Virus record (IMG/VR): IMGVR_UViG_3300044993_000663
Span: 1-57,368 of that record
Strand: one strand, 5' to 3'
DNA length: 57,368 nucleotides
Origin: a virus
In this document: positions 1 through 7,449 of the stretch, one piece after another
How the letters are laid out: each line of letters begins with the position of its first letter
How positions within the stretch are numbered: position 1 is the stretch's first letter
Translations under genes and position numbers: made by a program
Notes under the pieces: generated by a model
What the model was told of the DNA's origin: nothing
Seen by the model: the letters and a program-made list of their open reading frames with translations, nothing else
Database searches by the model: none

Positions 1-319
1 GCTGGTAGATGGACTGAATACCCGCGATCGTCACGGCGTACCCGAGGTCCTTGCGCTTCAGCCCCGCCGAGTAGATGCCCACGGGCACGTCCGGCGCGAT
101 GTGCCGGAGCTTGTCCGCTGCCTGCTCCAGGAGTTCCTTGACGTGGGCCAGGATGACCACGCGCCCGTTCCACGGCCCGACCGCGTCGCGGCAGATCGTG
201 GCGATGACGGGCGTCTTGCCCCCGCCGGTCGGAATCACCACGCAGGGGTTGTCATCGCGCGTCCGCAGGTGCTCGTACACCGCGGCGACGGCTTCGGATT
301 GATAGGGTCGGAGGTTCAT
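1..319 (-). CDS. DEAD/DEAH-type phage helicase, N-terminal part (cut by window edge)
   Basis: Only the first 106 residues lie in the window; the gene runs off the left edge. It begins MNLRPYQSEAV, the usual Q-like opening of superfamily 2 helicases of the type III restriction/UvsW kind. Walker A (PTGGGKT, about residues 31-37) is followed by motif Ia-like VVILAHVKELLEQA and a Tyr-Ser-Ala-Gly-Leu stretch. This is known ATP-dependent DNA unwinding machinery in phage replication modules. The start codon overlaps the stop of the upstream small gene by four bases (ATGA), so the two are probably translationally coupled. Motifs II-VI cannot be checked because they lie outside the window. Confidence 0.85.
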   Translation of the reverse strand, partial: MNLRPYQSEAVAAVYEHLRTRDDNPCVVIPTGGGKTPVIATICRDAVGPWNGRVVILAHVKELLEQAADKLRHIAPDVPVGIYSAGLKRKDLGYAVTIAGIQSIYQ

Positions 320-597
320 TGCTTGAGGGAGTCCTCTCGGCGATGCAGAAACCGGCCTGCGGCCTCGGCAAGCACCTCTCCATTGGCGTCGTTCGGTTCC
401 GAGTGGCTCAGGATCTCGGCGGCAACGATCACGTCGGACATTCCGAGTTGCCGGAGCACGCAGCCGAGGGAGATGGCCACGGTGCTGTTGAGCTCGCTGT
501 TCGCTTCGTACGGCATCTGGATCGAGCCGGTCGAGATGCTCGCGCCGTCCGACCACTCAATGGCGACTCGGTGCCAACGTCCGGGGTTCTGGTTCAC
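316..597 (-). CDS. Small phage protein of unknown function
   Basis: A 93-residue acidic protein without a family I recognise. It lies between the RusA-like gene (4-nt overlap, 594-597) and the helicase (4-nt overlap, 316-319), so it is part of the same polycistronic early transcript. The context suggests a role in phage DNA metabolism, but no motif supports a specific one. The N-terminal region (about residues 1-40) is rich in beta-forming residues and the C-terminal half looks helical. No membrane segment or metal-binding motif is visible. Confidence 0.65.
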   Translation of the reverse strand: MNQNPGRWHRVAIEWSDGASISTGSIQMPYEANSELNSTVAISLGCVLRQLGMSDVIVAAEILSHSEPNDANGEVLAEAAGRFLHRREDSLKQ

Positions 598-980
598 GGG
601 TTGGTTCCTTGCGTTGTGATCTGGGTCAGTTCCACCAGCACTTTGCCGCCCGGCGTCACCGGGCCTCGCTCCACTTCCAGCCGATCGATCTGCGAGTCGT
701 CGCGGTAGGCCCCTCCCTTGGCGAGCGCGTCAAGCAGCGCCTTCTGCACGTTGTCCAGGTCGCGCCGGCGGCGATCGGGAGGGCAGACGGTGACGCGCAC
801 CGCCAGGCGTCCATCCATCCGCTCTACCCGCATCGCCGCGAGGGCGGCGCACACGTCCGTGCGGTAGCGCCGACCCTCGCGGCTGATGACGGTCCTGTGC
901 CCCATGCGCCGCCAGATGTGGTTCACACTCGGCGGGTACGGGAGCTCGAGGACGCGACCGGATGGGCTTATCGCTTCCAC
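594..980 (-). CDS. rusA: RusA-like Holliday junction resolvase
   Basis: A 128-residue protein, close to the usual size of about 120. It opens with ELPYPPSVNHIWR and carries the RusA signature around residues 80-105: RRRDLDNVQKALLDAL followed by DDSQI. The acidic residues (Asp in DLDN, Asp in DDSQ) and the conserved Lys match the metal-dependent active site known for RusA. It should cleave branched DNA during phage replication or recombination. A GTG at 980 is chosen as start because it begins the homologous region and overlaps the upstream DUF669 gene by 13 nt. A longer open frame reaches 1259, but its extra part is an Arg-rich shadow of the DUF669 gene. Confidence 0.85.
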   Translation of the reverse strand: MEAISPSGRVLELPYPPSVNHIWRRMGHRTVISREGRRYRTDVCAALAAMRVERMDGRLAVRVTVCPPDRRRRDLDNVQKALLDALAKGGAYRDDSQIDRLEVERGPVTPGGKVLVELTQITTQGTNP

Positions 981-1444
981 GGCGGCGTGCTCCCAGGGCC
1001 GACGCCGGCGGACACGCGAGCGCCCGTAGCACCGCCGCCCCCGCTCGCGCCCTTCTTCCCGTATCCCTTGATGACGTTCGTGAACTCGCCGTTGTCGTCG
1101 CGCTTCTTCAGCCCGACGTTGATCTCCAGCGGGATGTTGTGAAGCTCGATCGAGTCCTTCGGGGCCATGACGCCGACGGCGCGGCAGATCGCGGAGAGCT
1201 CGCCCCGCGCGATCTTCACCGTCATCTCGCTCTTGTTCTCCAGGTTCAGCCGCGCCCACACGAGGCGGCCCTTGTGGTCCCCGTCGATGATCTGGAACGT
1301 GAGTTGGAGGTACTTCCCACCGCCCGCCTTGGTCGGCTTCATTTCCGTCTCGGTGACGACGGCGATGTACTTGCCCGCGGGGATCGGGTCGAGAGCGACG
1401 GAGGGGTCCACGTTGTTCGCATCGAAGTTGTTCAGGTTTGCCAT
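968..1444 (-). CDS. DUF669-like phage single-strand-binding-type protein
   Basis: A 158-residue protein starting MANLNNFDANNVDPS, with the pattern of DUF669 phage proteins: a P-x-GKY-x-AV segment near residue 23, then YLQLTFQIIDGDHKGR and a C-terminal low-complexity Gly/Ser tail after about residue 130. DUF669 proteins are usually encoded beside a RecA/Sak4-like ATPase and are thought to bind single-stranded DNA. The neighbour at 1459-2289 fits that pairing. It overlaps the RusA start by 13 nt. The SD AAGGACT lies just upstream of the ATG at 1444. Confidence 0.8.
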   Translation of the reverse strand: MANLNNFDANNVDPSVALDPIPAGKYIAVVTETEMKPTKAGGGKYLQLTFQIIDGDHKGRLVWARLNLENKSEMTVKIARGELSAICRAVGVMAPKDSIELHNIPLEINVGLKKRDDNGEFTNVIKGYGKKGASGGGGATGARVSAGVGPGSTPPWKR

Positions 1445-1458
1445 GGGTCAGAGTCCTT

Positions 1459-2289
1459 TCAGTTGGCGGATGACGGAGTGACGGCCTCGCCCGTGGTGGG
1501 CGCGGCGTTGGTGTTCGGTGTGGTGGGAGCGGAGTCGCCGCGCGTGCCAGCCACGTGCGCGGCGAAGACGCGGTAGTCGAGCGGCAGCTCCTCGGGGAGG
1601 TTCAAGCGGTTCTTCGCAACGTGCGCAGGGCGCTCGACGGTGCGGATGATCCGCTCGCCGGTGCCCACGCCGTTGTGCTTGGCCTTGTTGAAGCCCTCGT
1701 CCACCTTGACCGTGAGCACCTTGTACGTGGCGAAGAGCACCTCGTCGGCCCACTCCTGGACCAGCGCGGACGCCAGCTTGTGCAGGCGCGGCGAGTAGCG
1801 GTCGTAGGGGACGGTCTCGGGGTTCTCAAACTTCTCGATCTTGGCGTGGGCGATGACGACCACGGTCATGCCGCGGTCGCCGCGGAGGGCATCCAGCGCC
1901 CCGAGCACCATCCGCCACTTCTCGATGGCGAACGTGTAACCCTTGGCGTACCCGATCTTCTCGATGCTCTCGACCTGCTCGTCCTCGCAGACCTCGTTCC
2001 AGATGAGGCGCTCGAGCCAGTCGAGGCTGTCGATGACGACGGTCCTGTACCCGTGCTCGCCGGAGTAGAGCGACTCCAATGCCGCCATCACGTCTCCGAG
2101 CGACTTGGCCAGCGGGAACGACTCGCACTCGATGTCGCCGAGGCCATCCTCGGTCGGAATGAAGATCGGGTTCTCGGCCATCGCGCCGAACGTGCTCTTA
2201 CCGATTCCGTGCGTGCCGTACAGCATCACGCGCCGGGGCTTGGGCCTGCGGCCCCTGTTGATCTGGTTCATCAGGCTGGTTGCGGTCAT
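1459..2289 (-). CDS. Phage RecA-like/Sak4-type AAA ATPase
   Basis: A 276-residue P-loop ATPase. Walker A is GTHGIGKST at about residues 25-33, the Walker B-like strand is YRTVVIDSLDWL near residue 85, and a further strand TVVVIAHAK lies near residue 145. This is the AAA_24 group of phage nucleotide-binding proteins, commonly paired with DUF669 and proposed to promote strand annealing or exchange. The ATG at 2289 is preferred because GGAG lies six bases upstream; a longer frame opens at 2409 and would overlap the preceding gene. The C-terminal 30 residues are Thr/Pro/Ala-rich and probably disordered. Its gene ends 14 bp before DUF669 begins. Confidence 0.8.
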   Translation of the reverse strand: MTATSLMNQINRGRRPKPRRVMLYGTHGIGKSTFGAMAENPIFIPTEDGLGDIECESFPLAKSLGDVMAALESLYSGEHGYRTVVIDSLDWLERLIWNEVCEDEQVESIEKIGYAKGYTFAIEKWRMVLGALDALRGDRGMTVVVIAHAKIEKFENPETVPYDRYSPRLHKLASALVQEWADEVLFATYKVLTVKVDEGFNKAKHNGVGTGERIIRTVERPAHVAKNRLNLPEELPLDYRVFAAHVAGTRGDSAPTTPNTNAAPTTGEAVTPSSAN

Positions 2290-2390
2290 GGGGTCTCCGA
2301 TGGGAACGAGGTCGTGGGGGAAGATGTCGCGGATGTAATCGCCTTGGCCGAGACGGACGAGGGGAAGAGCGGGGATGGAGGGACGCTCAG

Positions 2391-2738
2391 TCACGCACCC
2401 GTCTCGCACGGGTGGCGGGCCGCGGCGGACGGCCTCTTCGGCACCGGCCCGTCAGTGCGTGCGACGCTGAACGTGTCGTCGCCGAACTCCCGCGTGCAGA
2501 AACCGATGAACACACGCGCGACCGCGCGGCCCGTCTCGGTGCCCGCATCGATCACGACGATGCGCTCGTCGGCGTTGATGGCGTATCCCGCGTCGAGCCG
2601 GACGGCCGCATCGCCGTATAGGCAGCCGACCGCCAGGATCGCCAGGAGGAGCGTCTCCTCCACGGCCTCCATGTCCACGGGAATCTGGAACGCGAGCCGG
2701 TACACGAACCGGCCCGCTCGGGCGTCGGTGTTGGTCAT
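2391..2738 (-). CDS. Hypothetical phage early protein
   Basis: A 115-residue protein starting MTNTDARAG with GGAGA eight bases upstream. It contains a helical segment (about residues 20-45, AVEETLLLAILAVGCLYG) and an acidic, valine-rich second half. I do not recognise the family. It is the first gene after the first copy of the 32-bp element (2755-2786), which ends only 16 bp before the start codon. It is followed by the AAA ATPase gene, so it could head the replication operon. A longer open frame to 2891 overlaps the sigma-like gene and is not used. Confidence 0.6.
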   Translation of the reverse strand: MTNTDARAGRFVYRLAFQIPVDMEAVEETLLLAILAVGCLYGDAAVRLDAGYAINADERIVVIDAGTETGRAVARVFIGFCTREFGDDTFSVARTDGPVPKRPSAAARHPCETGA

Positions 2739-2754
2739 GGCAGTTCTCCGGGGT

Positions 2755-2786
2755 CCATCTACGCGAAACGCGCGCGCCGTGGCGTG
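2755..2786 (-). promoter_or_regulatory. 32-bp bipartite element, copy 1
   Basis: On the minus strand this reads CACGCCAC, 14 variable bases, then GCGTAGATGG. The same two boxes with identical spacing recur at 9878-9909 and 55115-55146. This copy sits 4 bp after the stop of the sigma-like gene and 16 bp before the start codon of the next gene. The box-spacer-box layout, position and strand fit a promoter or operator for a phage-specific transcription factor. The ends can also pair as two interleaved helices (CCAT with RTGG, ACGC with GCGT, plus strand), so an RNA pseudoknot is an alternative. Function is inferred. Confidence 0.6.
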
Positions 2787-2790
2787 CGAT

Positions 2791-3312
2791 TCAGAAGTAC
2801 TCCTCAAGGCCCGCGTCCCGGAAGATGCGGCGGATCTTGGCGACGTTGTCGCGCAGCGTGCGGCGAGGGATGCCCATCTCCTTCGCGGCATGCGCCAGCA
2901 GGTCGCGGAGGAGTTGGTCGCAGACGCTGTGCTGCTTGGGGTTCAGCCGACGGCGCACCGATTCCAGGTCCATCCGAAGGTCGGTCAGGCGACGCCACCG
3001 GTCGTGCGACCATGCGGGGTCGGCGGGCTCCTCTCCGAGGCACCCGAGCGAGCGCGCCCGCCCGCCCCGCTTCCGCGAATGCCGCTCGCGCAGTACCGAC
3101 ACCAGGCGCGTGGTGACAACCTGGTTGATGAAGGCCTCGACCGGCCCACGGCTCGGGTCGTACCGACCCCACGCCTCGACGAGATGCACCATCACGGCGC
3201 TGGCGACGTCCTCCGCATGAGTGCTGCGGATGCAGCCTCGCTGCCGATAGCGGGCGACCTCGCTGTTAATGACTTTCCAGGCGAACTCGATCGTGATGCG
3301 GTCCATTTCCAT
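2791..3312 (-). CDS. Small sigma-70-like transcription factor (phage-encoded)
   Basis: A 173-residue protein with two regions. The N-terminal part (about residues 10-85) resembles sigma region 2, with AEDVASAVMVHLVEAWGRYD and then RGPVEAFINQVVTTRLVSVLR. The C-terminal part (about 125-173) resembles a region-4 helix-turn-helix (AAKEMGIPRRTLRDNVAKIRR). The spacing is like a short ECF-type factor. The ATG at 3312 is chosen because AAGGA lies about eight bases upstream. It lies at the start of the phage early module with the 32-bp element immediately downstream, so it is an obvious candidate to recognise that element, although this is inference. It could instead be a phage terminase-regulating or ArpU-like late regulator. 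Confidence 0.65.
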   Translation of the reverse strand: MEMDRITIEFAWKVINSEVARYRQRGCIRSTHAEDVASAVMVHLVEAWGRYDPSRGPVEAFINQVVTTRLVSVLRERHSRKRGGRARSLGCLGEEPADPAWSHDRWRRLTDLRMDLESVRRRLNPKQHSVCDQLLRDLLAHAAKEMGIPRRTLRDNVAKIRRIFRDAGLEEYF

Positions 3313-3637
3313 CTGCTTGTCCTTCTGTTTCTGCGCGCAGCCACCGCGCCGAGGCACAGGGCCGCGTTGAGTGCTGTCAAGTGGAATGACGGGTCTGGGG
3401 CGGGCCGCGGTGCCGAGCGGACTCGGACGCGACCAAAGGGTGATGGGCGGATTCGCCCGAGGCGGAGCGCGTGGTGCGCTCGCCGATCGCGCTACGCGCG
3501 CACGACTCCGAGCGGAGGCGAACGCCAGCGAGCTTCAGGGACGGGTGAGATGCACATCATCGTGAGACTCCTTGGGACCCTCGGGGGCCAGGCCAGTGAT
3601 CAACTGGCGGGAGTCTCTCGCGTTCGAAGCGTGGGAT
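3313..3637. other. Gene-free stretch upstream of the sigma-like gene
   Basis: About 325 bp between the start of the sigma-like gene and the end of the next minus-strand gene. The short frames here are Arg/Gly-rich and lack a convincing ribosome site, so I see no gene. It should hold the promoter of the early phage module. A strong palindrome lies at its right end (3638-3659). Confidence 0.5.
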
Positions 3638-3659
3638 CAGTCCTGACTAGTCATGACTG
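3638..3659. promoter_or_regulatory. 22-bp near-perfect palindrome
   Basis: The core TGACTAGTCA (3644-3653) is a perfect 10-bp palindrome, flanked symmetrically by CAGTC and GACTG; 20 of 22 positions are symmetrical. It overlaps the stop codon of the minus-strand gene that ends at 3651. A symmetric site of this length suits a dimeric repressor, or an intrinsic hairpin at the gene end, although no T-tract follows. It is about 325 bp upstream of the sigma-like gene on the same strand. Confidence 0.4.
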
Positions 3660-4607
3660 GTCGATCAGTTTCGACGCCTCCAGGCCGAGCGGCGTGAGGA
3701 AGTAGCCGCCCCGTGTTCCATGATGGCGGGCGTTGTCCAGGAACCGCATCTTGACGAGATTCGACATGGCCGCTTTGAAGGTCGCGTCGGGCTCGTAGTT
3801 GCCTGCCCACTTTGCGAGCAGGCTCTGACTCGGCAATCTTCCGGAGTTGGGACCCACAAGCCGCTTCTCTGCCAGCGCGACGATTGCTTCGCGCTCCATT
3901 GGCTTGAGGCGTTGAACCTGCTCTTTGAGAGCTTCGAGGTCCAGAGGCGGCGATCCACCCTGAGGTAGAGCTTTGCGAGCAAAGGTGTCCCAGGATGGCA
4001 GACGGTGCCACGCGCCGTCGCGTTCGTCGAGGACGTCCTCGAGCGGCACGAGCACCATCCGGCCGTCCGCCAACGATGGTTCCTGCCGCGGGGACCAGTG
4101 TTGCCGCGTGAACGTCATGAGTATCGGGGGGCGTTGTGCTTTCTGCCGCACGTCCAGCAGGTGGCGCGAGAGATCGTCGGCCGAGTACGTCACGATGACC
4201 GAGACCTGGATGCTCACCGCCGCCTCCGGCCGCCAGTCCCCGATGAAGAGAACGCCAGGGAGTGGCGTCGTTGGCTCGCGCGTCTCGTGGAGCCCGAGCA
4301 CGTTGCACAAGTGGGAGCGCAGCCGCCGCTCGCAGGTGCGACGAAGCACGCGATCCGCGTGCGACAACTCGACCGGCTCGTCCATCTCCTGGTCACATAC
4401 GGCCACCGCGCGTCCGTCGCCATGCTCGACAATCCGCATCGCGGGCTTGCCCGGGCGCGACCACCGCTGCGCGAGACGGCTCGTGTCTCGAAGCAACGAC
4501 TGAATCACGGCGAAGCCATCGCCGGCCTCGCGTTGCCAGTCCGCCAGCGTCGCTCCCGCCAGGGAAAAGCGTTCAAGACACAGCAAAGAGCGTCTGGGCG
4601 ACGGCAT
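3651..4607 (-). CDS. Unknown protein with C-terminal winged-helix-like region
   Basis: A 318-residue protein I cannot assign. The C-terminal 80 residues look like a winged helix: LPSQSLLAKWAGNYEPDATFKAAMSNLV, then a wing-like HGTRGGYFLTPLGLE segment. The middle (about residues 110-200) has alternating strands and helices and contains LRSHLCNVLGL and a VSVIVTYSADDLSRHLLDV stretch. The start overlaps the end of the upstream 398-residue gene by 35 nt, so the two are clearly co-transcribed. The pair sits between phage early genes and a toxin-antitoxin pair, a typical spot for accessory defence genes, but there is no motif evidence for that. Confidence 0.6.
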   Translation of the reverse strand: MPSPRRSLLCLERFSLAGATLADWQREAGDGFAVIQSLLRDTSRLAQRWSRPGKPAMRIVEHGDGRAVAVCDQEMDEPVELSHADRVLRRTCERRLRSHLCNVLGLHETREPTTPLPGVLFIGDWRPEAAVSIQVSVIVTYSADDLSRHLLDVRQKAQRPPILMTFTRQHWSPRQEPSLADGRMVLVPLEDVLDERDGAWHRLPSWDTFARKALPQGGSPPLDLEALKEQVQRLKPMEREAIVALAEKRLVGPNSGRLPSQSLLAKWAGNYEPDATFKAAMSNLVKMRFLDNARHHGTRGGYFLTPLGLEASKLIDQS

Positions 4608-5769
4608 TCAGGGACTCCGTTCGCGTCATGAGGAACTTCCGATCCTCCAGGAACAGCTCGATGACCTCGGCCGCATCGTCGTGCTCGTATGTCGCTTTGA
4701 TCGGAGGCTCGAGCAAGACAGGCCGAGTACGCTTCTCGCCGACGAGCTTGAAACAGAGCTTGGCCCGCATCATGACCGCCGAGTCGTCGATGCGATTCCC
4801 GACGAGTTGAAGCGCGGTGAACACGTCGTCCGGCCCCAGGCGCACCTCAACATGATCGAGCGCCGGATGCACGAGGTCGAGCGTGACCAGGCTCACTTCC
4901 TCGATCTCCTCGAATCCGCCCCGATCCAAAACTGCCTGGCCCATAGCACGGATCGGCTCGAGCGAGTACCGCGGCGGCGGCTCGAAGGAATCGAACAGGG
5001 CCTGGTTGTTGAAGATGTGTAGGCCGATGTAGTGGCAGTAGGCGCGCACGTCCCCCTGCGCCCGGGCGTTGACCAAGAGATCCCCGTGACGCGGATCGTA
5101 CCGGACCACGTCGTACAATTCGGGCCGAAGCACCAGCCGCCGTGATTCGTTCTGGTCGTCGATCACGGGCTGGGTCCGAAGCGTGTCCCCGCGGCGAATC
5201 ATCAGCCGTAGTCCATCGCCTTCCGGGAAAGCATGCACCCTTGTGCCGCCGCCTCGGTGTCGCTTCTGGAAGTCCCGGAGGAGGCTTGCCTCAACCAGGG
5301 AGCACCGCTTCTTCCAGTCCTTGGGCAACTTGGGGATGGCCTTCTTCACGGCGAGGTAGCGGCAGATCCGCCGCGGCCGAAGCGAGGCCAGTTCAACGTG
5401 GAGGTCCTCGAGGAGATTCGGCGCCTTCAGGAAGATGCGAACGGCGAGGTCGGCGGTCGGGTCCTTCGGGTCCGCCTTGAGTTTCGCGCGCCCGGCGAGC
5501 GATACGAGGCGATCGTGCATCTCCGGCTTGGACACATCCCCCAGCAGCACGAGCATCTCGGGCAAGCCGGGGGGCAGGTTCGTCCCCGCCATGACGACGA
5601 GCGAGAGGCGGTCGAACACCTCGCTGTCGAGGTCGCGCTCGCTTCGGATCTTCAGGCCTTGGGCCGCGAACCACTCCAGGTAGGGCCCGAGCAGGCGGAA
5701 CAGGCCCGGCCTGTCGATGTCGCGGAGGCTGGAGGGCGTGAGAAACCGGGGTCGGAAGGGATCGGCCAT
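4573..5769 (-). CDS. Unknown 398-residue protein, partner of the 318-residue gene
   Basis: It starts MADPFRPRFLTPSSLRDI with AGGAG nine bases upstream. No Walker motif, signal peptide or membrane segment is visible. Notable segments are KPEMHDRLVSLAGRAKLKADPKD (about 75-100), a basic middle (KKRCSLVEASLLRDFQKRH), and a C-terminal half with regularly spaced acidic and hydrophobic strands. It is transcribed divergently from the toxin-antitoxin operon. The frame stays open far upstream to 6282, but that extension is antisense to the antitoxin and is rejected. Function unknown; a DNA- or RNA-binding role is only a guess from the basic middle. Confidence 0.6.
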   Translation of the reverse strand: MADPFRPRFLTPSSLRDIDRPGLFRLLGPYLEWFAAQGLKIRSERDLDSEVFDRLSLVVMAGTNLPPGLPEMLVLLGDVSKPEMHDRLVSLAGRAKLKADPKDPTADLAVRIFLKAPNLLEDLHVELASLRPRRICRYLAVKKAIPKLPKDWKKRCSLVEASLLRDFQKRHRGGGTRVHAFPEGDGLRLMIRRGDTLRTQPVIDDQNESRRLVLRPELYDVVRYDPRHGDLLVNARAQGDVRAYCHYIGLHIFNNQALFDSFEPPPRYSLEPIRAMGQAVLDRGGFEEIEEVSLVTLDLVHPALDHVEVRLGPDDVFTALQLVGNRIDDSAVMMRAKLCFKLVGEKRTRPVLLEPPIKATYEHDDAAEVIELFLEDRKFLMTRTESLNAVAQTLFAVS

Positions 5770-5867
5770 CGCTCTACTCCTGGGGTCGCTCAGGCATGCC
5801 CTGCCCGAGATGTGGTGCTCCTCTGCCTGCTCAGGGCCCGAGAACTGCCTGCGAGACGGGGTGGTGA

Positions 5868-5888
5868 CGGTCCTTTCCGGCCGGACCG
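5868..5888. promoter_or_regulatory. Inverted repeat in divergent intergenic region
   Basis: CGGTCC (5868-5873) and GGACCG (5883-5888) form a six-base inverted repeat with a nine-base spacer. It lies between the divergent genes that start at 5769 (minus) and 5975 (plus). It could be an operator shared by both. The arms are short for a terminator and no T-tract follows. Confidence 0.25.
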
Positions 5889-5923
5889 AACCGAACCCGG
5901 TCGAGATTCGTAGATTGCACTGG

Positions 5924-5957
5924 TTGCGATTATTGCAGATGGACGATAGACTGTCCA
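5924..5957 (+). promoter_or_regulatory. Putative promoter with overlapping operator for the toxin-antitoxin pair
   Basis: TTGCGA (5924-5929) and TAGACT (5947-5952) are separated by 17 bp and each match four of six consensus bases of a sigma-70 promoter. The inverted repeat TGGAC-N8-GTCCA (5940-5957) surrounds the -10 box, the arrangement expected if the HTH antitoxin represses its own promoter. GAGAGGA provides a ribosome site upstream of the ATG at 5975. Confidence 0.35.
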
Positions 5958-5974
5958 CTGGAGAGGACCCACCC

Positions 5975-6442
5975 ATGTCGACTACCGCCCTGCCACCCCG
6001 AAACGCCCGGATCGGCCCGGTCGCACCGACCGACCACGAGTCCCGGCTTGCCCGGGAGTCCAGCCGGAGGCTCTCGCCGTACGCCAAGCAGGACCTTCGG
6101 GTCCGGATCACAGACGGTGACGGCCCCGACATCCTGCTTCCCGCCGCCGCCGTCCAGCTGCTGGTCCACCTGCTGACGCAGATGGCCGAGGGCAACGCCG
6201 TGACGCTCATGCCGATCCACGCCGAACTGACCACGCAGCAGGCCGCCGACCTCCTGGGCGTCTCGCGGCCGTTCCTCGTCAAGGAGCTTGACGCCGGGAG
6301 GATCGACTACCGCAAGGTCGGCACCCACCGGCGTGTACTCTTCGTCGAGCTCATGCGGTACAAGGACGCGATGGACGCCAAGCGCCACGAGGCTCTCGAC
6401 GAGCTGACGAAGCAGGCGCAGGAACTCCGTATGGGCTACTGA
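5975..6442 (+). CDS. HTH (excisionase/MerR-like) antitoxin
   Basis: A 155-residue protein whose centre carries an excisionase-type helix-turn-helix: AELTTQQAADLLGVSRPFLV (about residues 90-110), followed by the typical wing with DYRKVGTHRRVLF. Such proteins are the DNA-binding antitoxins of a class of PIN-domain toxins. The C-terminal 30 residues (KRHEALDELTKQAQELRMGY) should form the toxin-binding helix. The ATG at 5975 follows GAGAGGA. The PIN toxin gene follows after 34 bp in the same direction. The inverted repeat over the upstream promoter suggests autoregulation. Confidence 0.8.
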   Translation: MSTTALPPRNARIGPVAPTDHESRLARESSRRLSPYAKQDLRVRITDGDGPDILLPAAAVQLLVHLLTQMAEGNAVTLMPIHAELTTQQAADLLGVSRPFLVKELDAGRIDYRKVGTHRRVLFVELMRYKDAMDAKRHEALDELTKQAQELRMGY

Positions 6443-6476
6443 TGCGCCGGCCACCCGGCAAGGATGCGACGGCGCG

Positions 6477-7046
6477 ATGGCGACCTTCACAGCACTCTAC
6501 GACTCATGCGTGCTGTACCCGGCTCCGCTCCGGGACTTCCTCATGCGCATCGCGCTGACCGACCTGTTCCGCGCTCGCTGGACCGACCGCATCCACGAGG
6601 AGTGGATCGGCAAGCTGCTCGAGGACCGACCCGACCTGTCGCGCGCCCAACTCGACCGCACGCGCGACCTCATGAACTCCCACGTCCGGGACTGCCTCGT
6701 CGTCGGATACGAGCCGCTGATCAACGGCCTGGAACTGCCCGACCCGAATGATCGCCACGTCGTCGCGGCGGCGATCCGCGCCCGGGCCGATGTCATCGTC
6801 ACGTTCAACCTGAAGGACTTTCCCAACCCGTACATCGCCGGGTTCGGCATTGAGGCCCAGCATCCCGACGAGTTCATCTCGCACCTAATCGACCTCGCCC
6901 CGGGCGCGGTATGCTCCGCGGCAAAACGCCAGCGGGAAGCGCTGCGCAACCCGGCGAAGTCTGTCGAAGAGTACCTCGACTCGCTGGCCGCGCAGCGCCT
7001 TCCTGACACGGTCTCCCGCCTCAGCGAATTCGGCCACCTGCTGTAG
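6477..7046 (+). CDS. PIN-domain ribonuclease toxin
   Basis: A 189-residue PIN protein. The first acidic catalytic residue is Asp9 in ALYDSCVLYP, and the characteristic second half has DPNDRHVVAAAIRARADVIVT then FNLKDFP, giving the acidic cluster that binds metal. PIN toxins cut RNA, often tRNA or rRNA, until neutralised by the partner antitoxin, here the gene just upstream. The protein is longer than a minimal VapC (about 130), with a C-terminal helical extension after about residue 135 typical of the HTH-antitoxin-linked PIN subgroup. Its last 26 bp overlap the converging gene at 7021-7449. Confidence 0.8.
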   Translation: MATFTALYDSCVLYPAPLRDFLMRIALTDLFRARWTDRIHEEWIGKLLEDRPDLSRAQLDRTRDLMNSHVRDCLVVGYEPLINGLELPDPNDRHVVAAAIRARADVIVTFNLKDFPNPYIAGFGIEAQHPDEFISHLIDLAPGAVCSAAKRQREALRNPAKSVEEYLDSLAAQRLPDTVSRLSEFGHLL

Positions 7047-7449
7047 AGCCGACGAGTGAGCGCCACGACTCGCGTTGCCTGGCCCAATCTGCTTCCGCCG
7101 CGATCGTTCGAACCTGCCGCTCCGACACCGTCCCCCCTTCCCCTGCCACCCGCGGCAGGAACAGGATCGCCTCCTGGATGTCCGGCGCGAGGTTCAGCAG
7201 GTTGACGATCTGGCTCACGCGAGCCCGCGTGACGTGGCCCAGTTCGGCGATATCCGCGAAATCGGCCACCTCGCCGCTGCGGACCAGCTCCTCGAAGCGG
7301 ATCGCCAGCGCCATCAACTTCGAGATGCGCGGCACGCGGCCTTCGGGCATCTCTGCCGGCGTCGCACGTTCTCCCGCATGCATCACGCGCGTGCCGCACT
7401 GACCCGTGGTGAAGTGGACTTTGAAGTCGATGGTGACGCCGTCGGTCAT
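7021..7449 (-). CDS. ParB-like helix-turn-helix protein of the recombinase module
   Basis: A 142-residue protein. The central segment runs from RISKLMALAIRFEELV to ADIAELGHVTRARVSQIVNL and then APDIQEAILFLP, a ParB/KorB-type HTH arrangement. Its ATG overlaps the recombinase stop codon (ATGA, 7446-7449) and AGGAGG lies a few bases upstream, so it is translationally coupled to the recombinase. A role as DNA-binding accessory or directionality factor is plausible but inferred. Its 3' end overlaps the convergent PIN toxin gene by 26 bp. Confidence 0.65.
   Translation of the reverse strand: MTDGVTIDFKVHFTTGQCGTRVMHAGERATPAEMPEGRVPRISKLMALAIRFEELVRSGEVADFADIAELGHVTRARVSQIVNLLNLAPDIQEAILFLPRVAGEGGTVSERQVRTIAAEADWARQRESWRSLVGSTAGGRIR

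Noticed and set aside
3371-3565. A 64-residue plus-strand frame in the gap after the sigma-like gene
   Set aside because: No ribosome site and an Arg/Gly composition of a chance frame.
1555-3705. A 716-residue open frame on the plus strand
   Set aside because: It is antisense to five well-supported phage genes, is rich in Arg, Val and Gly as expected of a high-GC shadow frame, and has no recognisable domain.
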